The notes below the pieces were generated by a model, which was not told the DNA's origin, searched no databases, and was given only the letters and a program-made list of their open reading frames with translations. Source: Phytohabitans rumicis (lineage in GTDB: Bacteria; Actinomycetota; Actinomycetes; Mycobacteriales; Micromonosporaceae). From it: a stretch of DNA of 64,000 nucleotides. The stretch's first letter is position 1. Each line of letters begins with the position of its first letter. The stretch covers positions 7,767,001 through 7,831,000 of the forward strand of contig NZ_BLPG01000001.1 of NCBI RefSeq assembly GCF_011764445.1, written 5' to 3'. Below are positions 1-11,342 of the stretch, piece by piece. A program made the position numbers and the translations under genes.

Positions 1-306
1 GCCCTCAGTGGCGGGTGCGATGTAGCTCTGATCCCCGAGCCCCAGAGTGACATGGTCGCCCACCTTCGGCTGAAAAACGGACCTTGGCGTTGCGGGTACG
101 CCACCGGGGTCCAGGGCAGCAGGAAGAAGGCGTTGAGAACGCTGAATGTCAGGCTCAACGTACCCCTGTTCGGGTCGCCTGGGAACCGCTCACATCGATC
201 GGGCGTAGGCTCGTGGTGTCGCTCTGGACCCCGGTGATCTGAAAAGAGTCCGCTTGGCGACGAGAGCTCCCTCGGTCGCAACGTGCCTACGCAGGGAGAT
301 GAAGAC
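1..306. other. Left-edge region without a supported gene
   Basis: I see no convincing complete gene here. A short plus-strand ORF at 52-237 is Arg/Gly/Ser-rich, has no ribosome-binding site and matches no family I know, so I do not call it. On the minus strand, roughly 190 down to 1, one open frame reads through the window edge and ends with a plausible coding stretch (KVGDHVTLGLGDQSYIAP). It could be the start or a fragment of a gene lying mostly to the left. The last 60 bases hold the leader and Shine-Dalgarno sequence (agggag, 293-298) of the gene that starts at 307. Confidence 0.3.
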
Positions 307-1002
307 GTGAAGATCTGCATCGTTGGGGCTTCTGGAAAGCTCGGGCAGTACATGGTGCGGCACGCGCTGGACCGGGGCTACGAGGTGGTCGGCGTGTGCC
401 GGGAACGCAGCGTGGACAAGCTGGGCGCGTTCAAGGGGCGTATCTCCGTCGTCGCGGGAGCGACGAACGACCGGGAGGTCATCGCACGCGCGGTCGCCGG
501 TTGCGATGGCGTACTGACCGTGTTGGTGCCGCTCGGGGTCGACAACTACTCATCGGGAACGGCCCAGGCCGTGCTCGACCACGCACGTCCCGGGGCACGT
601 CTCGTGTTCTCCTGCGGGTGGCACATCACGCGCGACGGCCTGGACGTGTACTCCTGGAAGGTCAAGGCACTTGTCAAGGTCGTCGGCCGGCTCGCGAAGC
701 TCGCACGCCTCGTCGACCTCGACGACCAGGTAGAAGCCTGCCGGCGGATCTTCGCCAGCGACACCCGGTGGACCGTCGTACGCGGCAGCGACCTGGAGGA
801 GGGCGACAGCCAGGGCCTACCGGTGTGGAGCCGCCACACGGGCGATCCGATCCTCGATAGCAACATCACCCGCCGTGTGGACTTCGCCCTGTTCATGGTG
901 GAGGCCCTCAGGAACGACGAGTTGGTCCATGAGGCCCCGGCGATCGTCGGCCGCCAAACACCGTCGGCGATCGCGCACGCCGCCACGACTCCCGCGCCGT
1001 GA
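307..1002 (+). CDS. NmrA-like / atypical SDR NAD(P)-binding protein
   Basis: This 231-residue protein has an N-terminal Rossmann fold with the dinucleotide motif GASGKLG at residues 7-13, directly after the first beta strand, as in NmrA-like and atypical short-chain dehydrogenase proteins. No catalytic YxxxK could be placed with confidence, so it may be a redox-sensing or NAD(P)-binding regulator rather than an enzyme. I chose GTG 307 over ATG 283 because agggag lies 8 bases upstream of the GTG and the codons before it add nothing to the fold. It stands alone, convergent with groEL 28 bp downstream. The substrate is unknown. Confidence 0.75.
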   Translation: MKICIVGASGKLGQYMVRHALDRGYEVVGVCRERSVDKLGAFKGRISVVAGATNDREVIARAVAGCDGVLTVLVPLGVDNYSSGTAQAVLDHARPGARLVFSCGWHITRDGLDVYSWKVKALVKVVGRLAKLARLVDLDDQVEACRRIFASDTRWTVVRGSDLEEGDSQGLPVWSRHTGDPILDSNITRRVDFALFMVEALRNDELVHEAPAIVGRQTPSAIAHAATTPAP

Positions 1003-1030
1003 CGGCGTACGACCTGGACGCCCGCGCGAT

Positions 1031-2735
<1,705 letters not shown>

Positions 2736-2978
2736 ACACAGTGCATCATCTGCACACCCAAAGCACAAGTGACCGTGGGCGTACCGAGGCGCGGCGCGCG
2801 TGCATCCGGGGTGTTGGGCGTAGGCTGGATGGTGACACCGCCGCTCAGGGAGTCCGTCGCGTTCGATCCGGACCTCGTCCTACGTCACCTGCCCGCCGCG
2901 GCCTCACGAACCGCTTGGTATCGGAGGCGCCCTCATGGAGCCACCCGCGGTGGCACGGTGTCCGGACGGCGCGGTCCC

Positions 2979-3701
2979 GTGAACGCCGATCGCAGGACGC
3001 GGCTGTGGAGCCAGGTCGTCGAAAACGCCCACGGCGGGCCGGTCACGGTCGAGCATGTCTGTGCCGCGGCACTGCCGGCGGCGGGCGTGGACGGCGCCGC
3101 CATCACCGTGGTGCTCGGCGCGCCCTCCCGTGAGACCGTGTACATCACCGGCGAGGTCGCCGCCGAGCTCGCGGAGCTGGCCCTGACCCTCGGCGAGGGC
3201 CCGACCGTGGACGCCGTCGAGGGCGGCCCCGTGTTGGCCGCCGACCTGACGACCTCGGCCTGCCTGGCCCGCTGGCCGGTTTTCGCCCCCGCCGCGGTGT
3301 CCGCCGGAGTGCGCGCGGTGTTCGCGCTGCCGCTGCAGGTCGGCGCGATCCATGTCGGTGTCATGGATCTCTACCGCGCCGAGCCCGGCGGTCTGGACGG
3401 CGACCAACTCGCTGACGCGCTGCTGTTGGCCGATACCGCCTGCGCGCTGCTGCTCGACGCGGCACAGCACGACCGGCCGCGGCCTGACGGACGCCGGTCG
3501 GAGCCGATCGCTCCTGCGCACCCTGAGGTGCACCAGGCCACCGGGATGATCACCGTGCAGCTGGGGGTGACCGCGGCGGTGGCCCTCATCCGCCTGCGTG
3601 CGTACGCGTACGCCCACGACCGGCGGCTGCGCGACGTGGCCGCTGACGTGGTCGCCCGACGCCTCCGATTCGACCGCGAATCTGGGGGCGATAGTCGTTG
3701 A
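2979..3701 (+). CDS. GAF and ANTAR domain transcription antitermination regulator
   Basis: About 240 residues. The N-terminal two thirds is a GAF sensor domain (VTVEHVCAAAL through LLLDAAQHD). The C terminus is an ANTAR domain (HQATGMITVQLGV through VVARRLRF), which binds paired hairpins in nascent RNA and prevents termination. I prefer GTG 2979 because family members begin MNAxRRTRLW, matched here by VNADRRTRLW. The frame stays open back to 2769, but that stretch is not family-like, and no strong Shine-Dalgarno sequence decides the start. A second GAF-ANTAR gene follows 21 bp downstream, so the two are probably co-transcribed. The ligand is unknown. Confidence 0.8.
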   Translation: MNADRRTRLWSQVVENAHGGPVTVEHVCAAALPAAGVDGAAITVVLGAPSRETVYITGEVAAELAELALTLGEGPTVDAVEGGPVLAADLTTSACLARWPVFAPAAVSAGVRAVFALPLQVGAIHVGVMDLYRAEPGGLDGDQLADALLLADTACALLLDAAQHDRPRPDGRRSEPIAPAHPEVHQATGMITVQLGVTAAVALIRLRAYAYAHDRRLRDVAADVVARRLRFDRESGGDSR

Positions 3702-3722
3702 TGGGTCTAATGTGTTGCGAGG

Positions 3723-4460
3723 GTGAGTGAGATGGCCGGCATTCAGCTATCGGACGTGTTCGTCGAAATGGCCGACACTCTCGTCGACGACTTCGACGTG
3801 ATCGACTTTCTGCACGTGCTGACCGAGCGGTGCGTGCAGTTGTTGGGCGTGTCGGCAGCCGGCCTGCTGTTGACCGACGAGCGAGACGCGTTGCAGGTGG
3901 TGGCCGCCTCCTCCGAGCGGACCAGGCTGCTCGAGCTTTTCCAACTCCAGACCGACCAGGGCCCGTGCGTGGACTGCTTCCGTACCGGCCAACCCGTGTC
4001 GGTCGCGGACCTGTCCTCGGCCGGCCGCTGGCCGGCCTTCACCGCCGCCGCTGCCGAGGTCGGATTCGTCGCCGTACACGCGATGCCCATGCGCCTACGC
4101 GCCGAGGTGATCGGTGCGCTGAACCTGTTCGACACCGCGCCGGGACCTCTCGACGACGACAAGCTGCGCGTCGGCCAGGCACTCGCGGACGTGGCCACCA
4201 TCGGGCTTCTGCAGCAACGCGCCATCCACCGCCGCGACACTCTCACCGAACAGCTGCAGACCGCGCTGCGCAGCCGGATCCTGATCGAGCAGGCCAAAGG
4301 GGTTTTGGCCGAACGACTCCAGCTGGACATGGCCGAAGCGTTCACGGTGCTGCGCGGCGGCGCCCGAAGCCGCAACCTGCGCTTGACCGACCTCGCTCAG
4401 GCCATTGTCGACGGCACCGAACAGCTCGCACCGCCGCCGGCCACCAATCCGCCCCGCTGA
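3723..4460 (+). CDS. GAF and ANTAR domain transcription antitermination regulator
   Basis: This 245-residue protein has a GAF domain at about residues 20-160, with the family-typical GPCVDCFRTGQPV segment, and a C-terminal ANTAR domain (LIEQAKGVLAERLQLDMAEAF). It is the more canonical of the two tandem GAF-ANTAR proteins. The Cys residues in GPCVDC recur across actinobacterial members, but their ligand is generally unknown. The start is GTG 3723; ATG 3732 is an alternative. Its 3' end faces the minus-strand lyase locus with only 12 bp between the stop codons once the lyase reading frame is corrected. Confidence 0.88.
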   Translation: MSEMAGIQLSDVFVEMADTLVDDFDVIDFLHVLTERCVQLLGVSAAGLLLTDERDALQVVAASSERTRLLELFQLQTDQGPCVDCFRTGQPVSVADLSSAGRWPAFTAAAAEVGFVAVHAMPMRLRAEVIGALNLFDTAPGPLDDDKLRVGQALADVATIGLLQQRAIHRRDTLTEQLQTALRSRILIEQAKGVLAERLQLDMAEAFTVLRGGARSRNLRLTDLAQAIVDGTEQLAPPPATNPPR

Positions 4461-4472
4461 CACCGCTTGCGG

Positions 4473-7012
4473 TTACTGCCTGGGTACGTGTGGGACGAGG
4501 GCGAGCAACTGGATCGCGGCGAGGCCGTACTGCGCGGCGTCGTTGGTGGACACGAACGCCGCCTCGTCGACGGGCATGAGAACGCCCGTGCCGTCGATGC
4601 GGGTGAGCCGCCAGTGCGGTTCGCGCTGGAGGGGTTCTGGTTGAGCTGGTCGCCCTCGTCGTGCAGGAACTTGCGCCAGGCGAGCTCCGCCAGCCGCGCG
4701 TCGCCCGTGCGGGCCGCGGCGTACGCGGTCAGGCGGCTGTGGGCCTGCACGAGTGAGATGCCCCGCAGCGGTTGGCCGACCTCGGCCGCCTGCTGCTCCG
4801 GCGATGCCAGGTAGAGCCGGCAGTAGTCCAGCCAGGCCCGCTCGAACCGCGGAAGGCCGAGGTCGAGATCGATCAGTTCGGCGACGATCTCCGGCAGGCC
4901 GAAGACGGCGGACAGGTGGGAGACGTCGATGCTGTCGCGTGTGGTGTCGAAGCGGCCGGTGCTCAGATCGAGCCGCGCCTGGCCGGTGAGGAAACCGTGT
5001 CGCAGCGCTCCGATGTCCGCCATCGTGCCAAGGAGGCGGTCCCGCGCGCGTTCGTCGCCGTGCCGTTCCCAGCGGGTCAGCCAGGCGGCGGCCAGCGAGC
5101 CCCAATCCGTGCCGAGGCTGACCGACAGGGCGTGCGGGTCGGGCACGTACCGGTCCGTGCGGACCTTGCGCAGCGGGTCGATGGCGACGAACGTCTCCTC
5201 GGGCACGGCGAGCTCGTCGAGCAGGTCGCCGGTCCGCTCGTCCGCGGTGAGGTAGTAGTAGATCCGCCGGTAGACCGCGCTGGAGATGCGCAGCTGCTTG
5301 CAGCTGCAACCCCAGTGCTGCACGTTGTGGCGGGAGCCGAGACCGCTCCAGCGGCCGAGGTGGTAGACGTCGACCTCGCCGGTGTGCCGGGTCATCGCCT
5401 CCGCGAACCGGAAGACCTCGCCGCGGCCGGTGCGCAGGTACTGGTACCACAGCCACAGATCGGGGGAGAGCTCCGAGTTGTCCCAGGCGTACCCGCCGAT
5501 GTCGTAGCGCCAGGTGTGCCGATCCGGGTCGTACGAGTGCATGACGTCGCCGTAGTCCCAGAAGCCGTACCAGCGGCGTTGCTCCCGTTGGCGCAGGTAG
5601 TAGTCGAAGAGGAGGTCGAGGCGGTCCTCGATGTCCTGGTGCCGCGGGTCGGGCAGGCTCCAGCTGCCGAAGACGTTCGCCTCCCGCAGCCGCTCCGGCG
5701 AGGCGGTCAGCAGCCCGGGGGAGCTGAGCTGTGCGGCGTGCTCGGCAAGCGCGTCGTTCGACGGGGTTGCGTCGTGCACGCGCAGGCTGAGCTCGTGCGT
5801 CCGCGCGATCCCGTACGGCGTGCCGAAGCCGGGTTCGTAGTCCTCATAGGTGATTTCGAGCCCTTCGAGCTGCTCGGCGAAGGTGTCCTGGCCCATGCCG
5901 CCGTGCCAGTACCGCAGGTCCATCGCCGGCGCGCTGGGCGACCACATCCACACCGTCGCCGTGGCGATGTCGGTTGCCGCGCCGCGGATGTCGAGCCGGG
6001 TCGGATGCAGCTTCCAGAAGTCACGCAGACCGAACCCCAGGCCGCCGCCCGTCGCGCCGCCGACGTACCCGTATCCCGCCGATCGCGTACCGGACGGGAT
6101 GGTGACCCAGGCGTGGCCGGGCGCGGTGCGCTTGCGTAGCAGGAACCCGTCGGCGCTGTTCTGGTCCAGCGTGTAGTCGTTCCACTGTGGAATCAGGTGG
6201 AGCCGGCCGGACACCTCGGGATTGGGGATGTCACCGACGGCGCGGCCGGCGACCTGGTCGGCGCGGGCCTGCGCGCCGGGGTCGCGGCGCAGGCCGGTCA
6301 GGCCGCGCACCGCTTCGGTGAGAAAGCCTTCCGGGCCGGCGAGCCGTATGTGCCGGTCGTGCGGGGCGTCGCGCATCACGACGCCGGCACGGAGGCCGAG
6401 GCCGGCCAGGAAGTCCCGCTCGGGATCGCCGTCCCAGACGAACGTGTGGACGACGCGCACGTCCGTGGCGCCGGCGTAGAAGTACAGCCGGACGCTGAAC
6501 GGCAACCAGTCGCCGTGCCGCCCGTCGAGTCGTACGACCGCGCGTACCGGACCGTCCTGTTCGACGGTGATGCGTTCGACCTCGGCGGTGGTGTGCCGCC
6601 GATCGCGGGAGGGGCCGTCCTGACGGATGCTCACCAGACGCACCGCACGGACGATCTGCCGGCCGGCGTACTCGATGGATGAGATCAGGTGCGGACGCCG
6701 CAGCGTCCATGCCACCGGCCCGGTGCTCACCCGGAGGTCGTCGCCCGACCACGCCACCGTGACCGGCGCGGCGGGTGCCCGCGGCGAACGCCCGGCGACC
6801 ACCTCGTACGAGGCGGGTGGGTCGCCCCGCGGGCCGATCGCGTGCGCCGACCACTTGACCGTGCCGTCCGGCCAGGTGGCGGTTGTCCAGCTTTGCAGGG
6901 GCGTACCGTCGGCCAGCGCGAATGGTGTATCCGCGGTGACCGTGCCGCGCGGCCACGGCAGGCCCCAGGTGGTGCCTTGCCGTCGCGGCCCTTCCAGCCA
7001 GCGAACCGTCAC
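4473..7012 (-). CDS. PL26-like exo-rhamnogalacturonan lyase (apparent frameshift near the 3' end)
   Basis: About 845 residues after correction. The N terminus has the RIFT-barrel hallmarks of the Penicillium PcRGLX/PL26 family (TTWGLPWPRG, TTATWPDGTVKWSAHAI) followed by a long alpha/alpha-barrel region. The family cleaves the rhamnogalacturonan-I backbone in exo mode. No signal peptide is seen, so it probably acts on imported oligosaccharides. GTG 7012 overlaps the permease TGA by 4 bp, implying coupling. Oddity: at 4631-4634 one base seems lost from a C run on the coding strand. The original frame runs on to 4397, overlapping the convergent gene, whereas the other frame continues with a family-like ending (HWRLTRIDGTG through AAQYGLAAIQLLALV) and stops at 4473. 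Confidence 0.82.
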
Positions 7013-7905
7013 TCCTTGACCGACCCGATCATGACGCCCTTCGCGAAGTGCTTCTGCAGGAACGGATAGACCAGCAGGATGGGCACCGTCGCGAGCACGA
7101 TGACCGCGAACTTCAGGCCCTGCTCGGGGAAGAAGGCCGACGACTGCGTGCCCAGCATGTTCGCCGAGTCCGCGTTCGGCGCGGTGATCTGGCGGACCAG
7201 CACCTGCAATGTCCACTTGTCTTCGTCGTTGATGTAGAGCAGCGGCGACATGTAGTCGTTCCAGATGGCGACCGCGTAAAACAGCGAGAACGTCGCGATG
7301 ACGGGTTTGGACAGCGGCAGCACGATCCGCCAGAACACGCCGAGCTCGTTGCAGCCGTCGATCCGGGCCGCCTCTTCGAGGGCCTCCGGCAGCTCTTGGA
7401 AGAAGCTTTTCACGATGAGCAGGTAGAACGGGTTGATGGCCAGCGGCAGGATCAGCGCCCAGTAGCTGTCGAGCAGCCCGAGCTCGCGCACCACCAGGTA
7501 CGTCGGGATCATGCCGCCGCTGAAGACCAGCGTGAAGACGACCAGGTTGATGACGAACACCCGGCCCGGCAGGTGCCGCTTCGACAGCGGGTACGCCATC
7601 GTGAGCGTCAGCGCCACCTGGATCGCCGTGCCGACGGCGGTCACGCCGATGGTGGTCAGCAGCGCGCGGATGAACGTGTCGCCGGCGAACATGTAGTCGT
7701 ACGCGTCGGTGACGATCCTTTCCGGCCACAGAAAGAACGGCCGCGAGTCGATCTCGCCCTCGGAGGCGAACGAGCCCGCGAGGACGTAGAGCAGTGGCAG
7801 CAGGGTGATGGCCGCGAGCGACAACAGGATGAGCACGTTCGCGACGTCGAAGACGCGGCTGCTGGCCGAGTCGTAGTGCCGGATCGAATGGGTTCTCTTC
7901 ATCAT
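7009..7905 (-). CDS. Carbohydrate ABC transporter permease, LplC/MalG type
   Basis: This 298-residue inner-membrane permease has about six transmembrane segments and the EAA loop (LEEAARIDGCNELGVFWRIVLP) that docks the ATPase. It resembles LplC/YtcP-type permeases, which pair with LplB-type partners for plant-wall oligosaccharides. I chose the first ATG of the ATG-ATG pair at 7905/7902, preceded by gagg; a longer start at 7926 would overlap the upstream gene. It lies in the operon yesL, binding protein, permease, this gene, lyase. No ATPase gene is present, so it probably uses a shared MsmK-type ATPase encoded elsewhere. Confidence 0.93.
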   Translation of the reverse strand: MMKRTHSIRHYDSASSRVFDVANVLILLSLAAITLLPLLYVLAGSFASEGEIDSRPFFLWPERIVTDAYDYMFAGDTFIRALLTTIGVTAVGTAIQVALTLTMAYPLSKRHLPGRVFVINLVVFTLVFSGGMIPTYLVVRELGLLDSYWALILPLAINPFYLLIVKSFFQELPEALEEAARIDGCNELGVFWRIVLPLSKPVIATFSLFYAVAIWNDYMSPLLYINDEDKWTLQVLVRQITAPNADSANMLGTQSSAFFPEQGLKFAVIVLATVPILLVYPFLQKHFAKGVMIGSVKE

Positions 7906-7912
7906 CGCCGCC

Positions 7913-8905
7913 TCAGTAGAGTCCACGCTGGCCGAGGCGCTTGGCCAGCCAGTTCGAGCCGACGATCAGGAACACACCGACCACGCCCTTGAACAGGCCC
8001 ACCGCGGTGGCGTAGCTGAAGCCACCCTGGGTGATACCGATGTAGTACACGTAGGTATCGAAGACCTCCGACACCGGGCGGTTCAGCGACGTCGTCATCA
8101 GCCAGATCTGCTCGAACCCGGTGTCCATGATGTTGCCGGAGGTCAGGATGGCCATCACCACGATCGCCGGCCGGATCGCCGGCAGCGTGATGTGCCACAG
8201 CTGGCGCCACCGCCCGGCGCCGTCGACCCGGGCCGCCTCGTAGAGCTGCTGGTCCACGCTCGCCAGGGCGGCGAGGTAGATGATCGTCCCCCAGCCGGTC
8301 TGCTTCCACAGCAACTGCAGGATGATGAGCGGCCGGAACCACTCTTCCTGCGCCACGTAGTCCGCGCGCTGGCCGCCGACGATGTCGTTGATGAAGCCGG
8401 CGAGGACGCCGAAGTCCGCGGAGAACAGCAGATACGTCAGCGACGCCACGATCGTCCACGACAGGAAGTGCGGGATGTAGATCAGCGACTGGACCGAGCG
8501 CTTCAGCACGCTGACGCGTACCTCGTTCAGCAGCAGGGCCACCACGATCGGCGCCGGGAAGACGAACACGATGGTGAGCAGCGCCAGGATCAGCGTGTTG
8601 GCCATCAGCCGGCCGAAGTCACCGCCGGTGAACAGCTCCTCGAAGTGCTTCAGGCCGACCCACGGACTCCCCGAGTAGCCGAGGAACGGGATGTAGTCCT
8701 TGAAGGCGATGTGCAGGCCGTACATCGGCCAGTACTTGAAGACCAGGAAGTACGCCACGCCGGGCAGGAGCATCAGGTAGAGCCAGCGGTGCCGCAGCAG
8801 CAGCGCGAGGCGGCGGGCGGGATTCTTGCGGGCGACGCGTGGGGCCCGTGGCCGGGCGGTTTTCGGCGTGTCCGGCGCCACGCCGGGAACCAGATCGGTG
8901 GCCAC
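7913..8905 (-). CDS. Carbohydrate ABC transporter permease, LplB type
   Basis: This 330-residue permease opens with a basic, Pro/Arg-rich cytoplasmic leader of about 35 residues. Six predicted transmembrane segments follow, with the EAA loop LYEAARVDGAGRWRQLWHITLP. Segments such as YWPMYGLHIAFKDY are typical of the LplB family, which partners LplA-type binding proteins. Together with the downstream permease it should form the membrane channel for rhamnogalacturonan-derived oligosaccharides; that substrate is inferred from the linked PL26, YesL and YesU genes. A strong hairpin lies just upstream, between this gene and the binding-protein gene. Confidence 0.93.
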   Translation of the reverse strand: MATDLVPGVAPDTPKTARPRAPRVARKNPARRLALLLRHRWLYLMLLPGVAYFLVFKYWPMYGLHIAFKDYIPFLGYSGSPWVGLKHFEELFTGGDFGRLMANTLILALLTIVFVFPAPIVVALLLNEVRVSVLKRSVQSLIYIPHFLSWTIVASLTYLLFSADFGVLAGFINDIVGGQRADYVAQEEWFRPLIILQLLWKQTGWGTIIYLAALASVDQQLYEAARVDGAGRWRQLWHITLPAIRPAIVVMAILTSGNIMDTGFEQIWLMTTSLNRPVSEVFDTYVYYIGITQGGFSYATAVGLFKGVVGVFLIVGSNWLAKRLGQRGLY

Positions 8906-8928
8906 AGCGGCCTCCCATCGAGGAGCGG

Positions 8929-8958
8929 GAAGGGCCCGGCCCTGCGGCCGGGCCCTTC
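8929..8958 (-). terminator. Strong intra-operon hairpin between binding protein and permease
   Basis: Perfect 13-bp arms (gaagggcccggcc / ggccgggcccttc) enclose a 4-base loop. The hairpin begins 8 bp after the stop codon of the binding-protein gene and 24 bp before the permease start. There is no T run. It probably acts as a partial terminator or mRNA 3' stabiliser, so that more binding protein than permease is made. Confidence 0.7.
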
Positions 8959-8965
8959 GAGAGGG

Positions 8966-10507
8966 TTACTTGGGGAGCTTCGACACCAGGTCGTTGGTTT
9001 CCTGCGTCACCTCGGTGCCGCCGCTCTCGTACCAGCGCTTGACCTCGGCCCGCAGCTGCTCCTCGGTGATCTGGCCGGACAGGTACTTGAGCCGCGCGTC
9101 GGGGATGATCAGGTTGAGCGTCTGGCCCTTGGAGACGAGGGTCGGCGCGATGACCGGAAGCGCCGGGTTGTAGACCGCCGTCTTCAGGTCCTCGTTCATC
9201 AGCGTGTCCCGCAGGTCGAACAGCTTCTGCGTCGACTCGTCGGGGAACTTGAACGGGTACTGGCCCAGGCCGACGCTGGCGCGGGTGCCGATCTGGATGA
9301 ACGCCTTGTCCACGTCGTTCTGGACCACCTTGACCGCGGGGTCGTCCTGGTTGATCAGGACGGCCTTCCCGTCTTCGAGCTTGTAGTTACGGCCGTCGAT
9401 GCCGTTGGTCAGCAGGGCCGAGCCCTCCTTGGACTGGAGCTTGTCCAGCGTCGTCAGGACGTCGTCCAGCTGCTCCTCGGTGCGGACCCGCTGCTTGGAG
9501 ATGGCGAGGACGTTGTTGTATCCGGTGAACGGAAGCGAGAACTTCTGGCCGTCGGACCGCTTCAGGTTGCCGACCATGGTCACCTTGTCGAAGCTCTTCG
9601 GGTCCTTCTCCTTCATCCGGACCGACAGGTCGGTGCCGCGGACGTTGACGTCGATGATGATGCCGCCCTTGCCCTGGACGAACGCGTCGTTCCAGTTGGC
9701 GCTGTCCAGCGTCGCGAAGTCCTTGTTGACCAGACCCTCGTCGACCCACTTCTTCAGCCACCGGTTGGCCGTGTAGAACTCCTCGGTGTCGAAGCCCTGC
9801 ACGAGCTTGCCGTTGCGCTCGCCCCAGCCATTGGGCGCCCCGAACCACGTCTCGATCGTGTCGTACGGGCTGGAGCTGGCGTAGTTGCCGGGCCACTTCG
9901 GGATGATCAACCCGTAGGTGTCCTTCTTGCCGTTGCCGTCCGGATCCTGCTCGGTGAACGCCTTGGCGACGTTGTACAGGTCGTCGACCGACTGCGGCTC
10001 CTGCAGGCCGAGCTTCGCCAGCCAGTCCTTGCGGAGCATGACGGCCGACCGCAGCACCGGCCGTACCCGGTAAATCCCGTAGATCTTGCCGTTGATGGAG
10101 GAGTTGAGCGCGGTCCGCTCGTCGGCCGCCTTGAGGTTCGGGTACTTGTCCAGCTTGCCGGTCAGGTCCCAGAAGGCGCCGGCCGTGGCGGCCTGGACGA
10201 ACGCCGGAGCCTTCTCGTCCGCGACCAGCACGTCCGGGATGTTGTTCGACGCGAGCGTGACGTTGAGCTTGTCGCCGTAGTCCGCGTTGGGCACCCAGGT
10301 GATGTCGAGCTTCTTGCCGATCAGCTTCTGGATGGCCTGTTGCATCTCCCCGTTCGGGTCGGGCGCGGTGCCGAACAGGCGTGTCATCACGGTGATCGTG
10401 TCGAACGACGCCGCCTTCTCCTCCTCGCCACAGGCGGCGAGGCCCAGGGCGGTAGACAGGGCGAGTGCTCCGGCCAAGAGCCGGCGCCGTCGGTTCACTA
10501 TCGTCAT
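8966..10507 (-). CDS. LplA-type sugar ABC transporter substrate-binding lipoprotein
   Basis: This 513-residue lipoprotein has a basic n-region, a hydrophobic stretch and the lipobox LAAC with the lipidated Cys at 26. The mature part is a family-1-like extracellular solute-binding protein of the large LplA class (AADYGDKLN-type segments, long C-terminal lobe). ATG 10507 has aaagga 7 bases upstream and overlaps the yesL stop codon as ATGA, so translation of the two is probably coupled. It should capture oligosaccharides on the cell surface for the two downstream permeases. Rhamnogalacturonan-type ligands are an inference from the operon. Confidence 0.92.
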   Translation of the reverse strand: MTIVNRRRRLLAGALALSTALGLAACGEEEKAASFDTITVMTRLFGTAPDPNGEMQQAIQKLIGKKLDITWVPNADYGDKLNVTLASNNIPDVLVADEKAPAFVQAATAGAFWDLTGKLDKYPNLKAADERTALNSSINGKIYGIYRVRPVLRSAVMLRKDWLAKLGLQEPQSVDDLYNVAKAFTEQDPDGNGKKDTYGLIIPKWPGNYASSSPYDTIETWFGAPNGWGERNGKLVQGFDTEEFYTANRWLKKWVDEGLVNKDFATLDSANWNDAFVQGKGGIIIDVNVRGTDLSVRMKEKDPKSFDKVTMVGNLKRSDGQKFSLPFTGYNNVLAISKQRVRTEEQLDDVLTTLDKLQSKEGSALLTNGIDGRNYKLEDGKAVLINQDDPAVKVVQNDVDKAFIQIGTRASVGLGQYPFKFPDESTQKLFDLRDTLMNEDLKTAVYNPALPVIAPTLVSKGQTLNLIIPDARLKYLSGQITEEQLRAEVKRWYESGGTEVTQETNDLVSKLPK

Positions 10508-11187
10508 GAGATTCCTTTCGCGTGGAGTTTCGCCTCGTTCTCGGCGAAAAAGCGCAGACAGAGCCAGGTGTCGAGCTGGATCCACCCGCCGACGGCGAGC
10601 ACCAGCACCAGGAACGGGAACGTCGTGGCCACGTACACGACCGCTGTGAAGATGAACAGCAGCAGCACGGACGCGGCCGGACGGGTGAGGGCGAACAGCG
10701 ATGCCTTGGGCAGGCAGCTCAGCGTTCGCAGGTCGAAGTGGACGGACATGGGCAGCGCGTACGCCCAGATCACGACCAGCACCCCCAGCGCCGCGAGGGT
10801 GGCCAGCCGGAAGGCCGTACCCGCCGAGCCGAGCGATGCGAAGTAGAAGTAGTTCGTGACCAGGAGGGCCGCCACGCCGACCAGCGGGAGGACCAGGAGG
10901 GTGCCGCGACCGAACTCCCGCCGGTAGGCGGCCGCGAACGCGGGCCAAGAATGAAATGATTCACCAAGCGCCCGCCGGCGGGCCAGGGTGTATGCCGCGA
11001 CGGTGGCCGGGCCGACGCCGAGGATCACGCCGCCGGCCAGCGTGAACAGGCCCCAGAGCAGGTTGAGCTTGGCGGCCCAGACCACCTCGTCGGCTGCTTC
11101 GTACAACCTGATCGCCCAGGTAGATGATGTTCTTGCGGGCCACCGACCGGGTGGAGCAAGCACGGGGGGTGGAACTCGTCGCTGCAC
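10504..11187 (-). CDS. YesL family membrane protein (DUF624)
   Basis: About 227 residues with four to five predicted transmembrane helices and the YesL/DUF624 signature (KLNLLWGLFTLAGGVILGVGPATVAAYTLARR). In Bacillus subtilis yesL heads the rhamnogalacturonan operon; its biochemical role is not known. The start is uncertain. GTG 11187 has aagg about 10 bases upstream and is my choice; GTG 11163 and TTG 11217 are in frame. Recognisable homology begins only near 11120. It is the first gene of the minus-strand import operon and overlaps the binding-protein ATG by 4 bp. Confidence 0.8.
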   Translation of the reverse strand: MQRRVPPPVLAPPGRWPARTSSTWAIRLYEAADEVVWAAKLNLLWGLFTLAGGVILGVGPATVAAYTLARRRALGESFHSWPAFAAAYRREFGRGTLLVLPLVGVAALLVTNYFYFASLGSAGTAFRLATLAALGVLVVIWAYALPMSVHFDLRTLSCLPKASLFALTRPAASVLLLFIFTAVVYVATTFPFLVLVLAVGGWIQLDTWLCLRFFAENEAKLHAKGIS

Positions 11188-11342
11188 GGGGGGCCTGCCT
11201 TGTGAACGGCGGAGCAAGTGGACGGACGTGTGACGAGCAAGTTACGGATCAAAATGTGTGAGCGACCGTAGCTCTGAATCGTCTCAATGTCAACGCCTGG
11301 AAAGCCCTTGCCCCAGGGGTTCCGGGCCCCGATCAGGGCGCG

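Noticed and set aside
8192..10846. Plus-strand open frame of 884 codons opposite the ABC transporter genes
   Set aside because: Antisense to two well-recognised genes, no ribosome-binding site, and repetitive composition.
10961..11143. Alternative YesL N terminus beginning MARKNIIYLGDQ in another frame
   Set aside because: Joining it to the YesL body would need removal of a base, opposite to the other breaks, and the continuation of that frame is non-coding in character.
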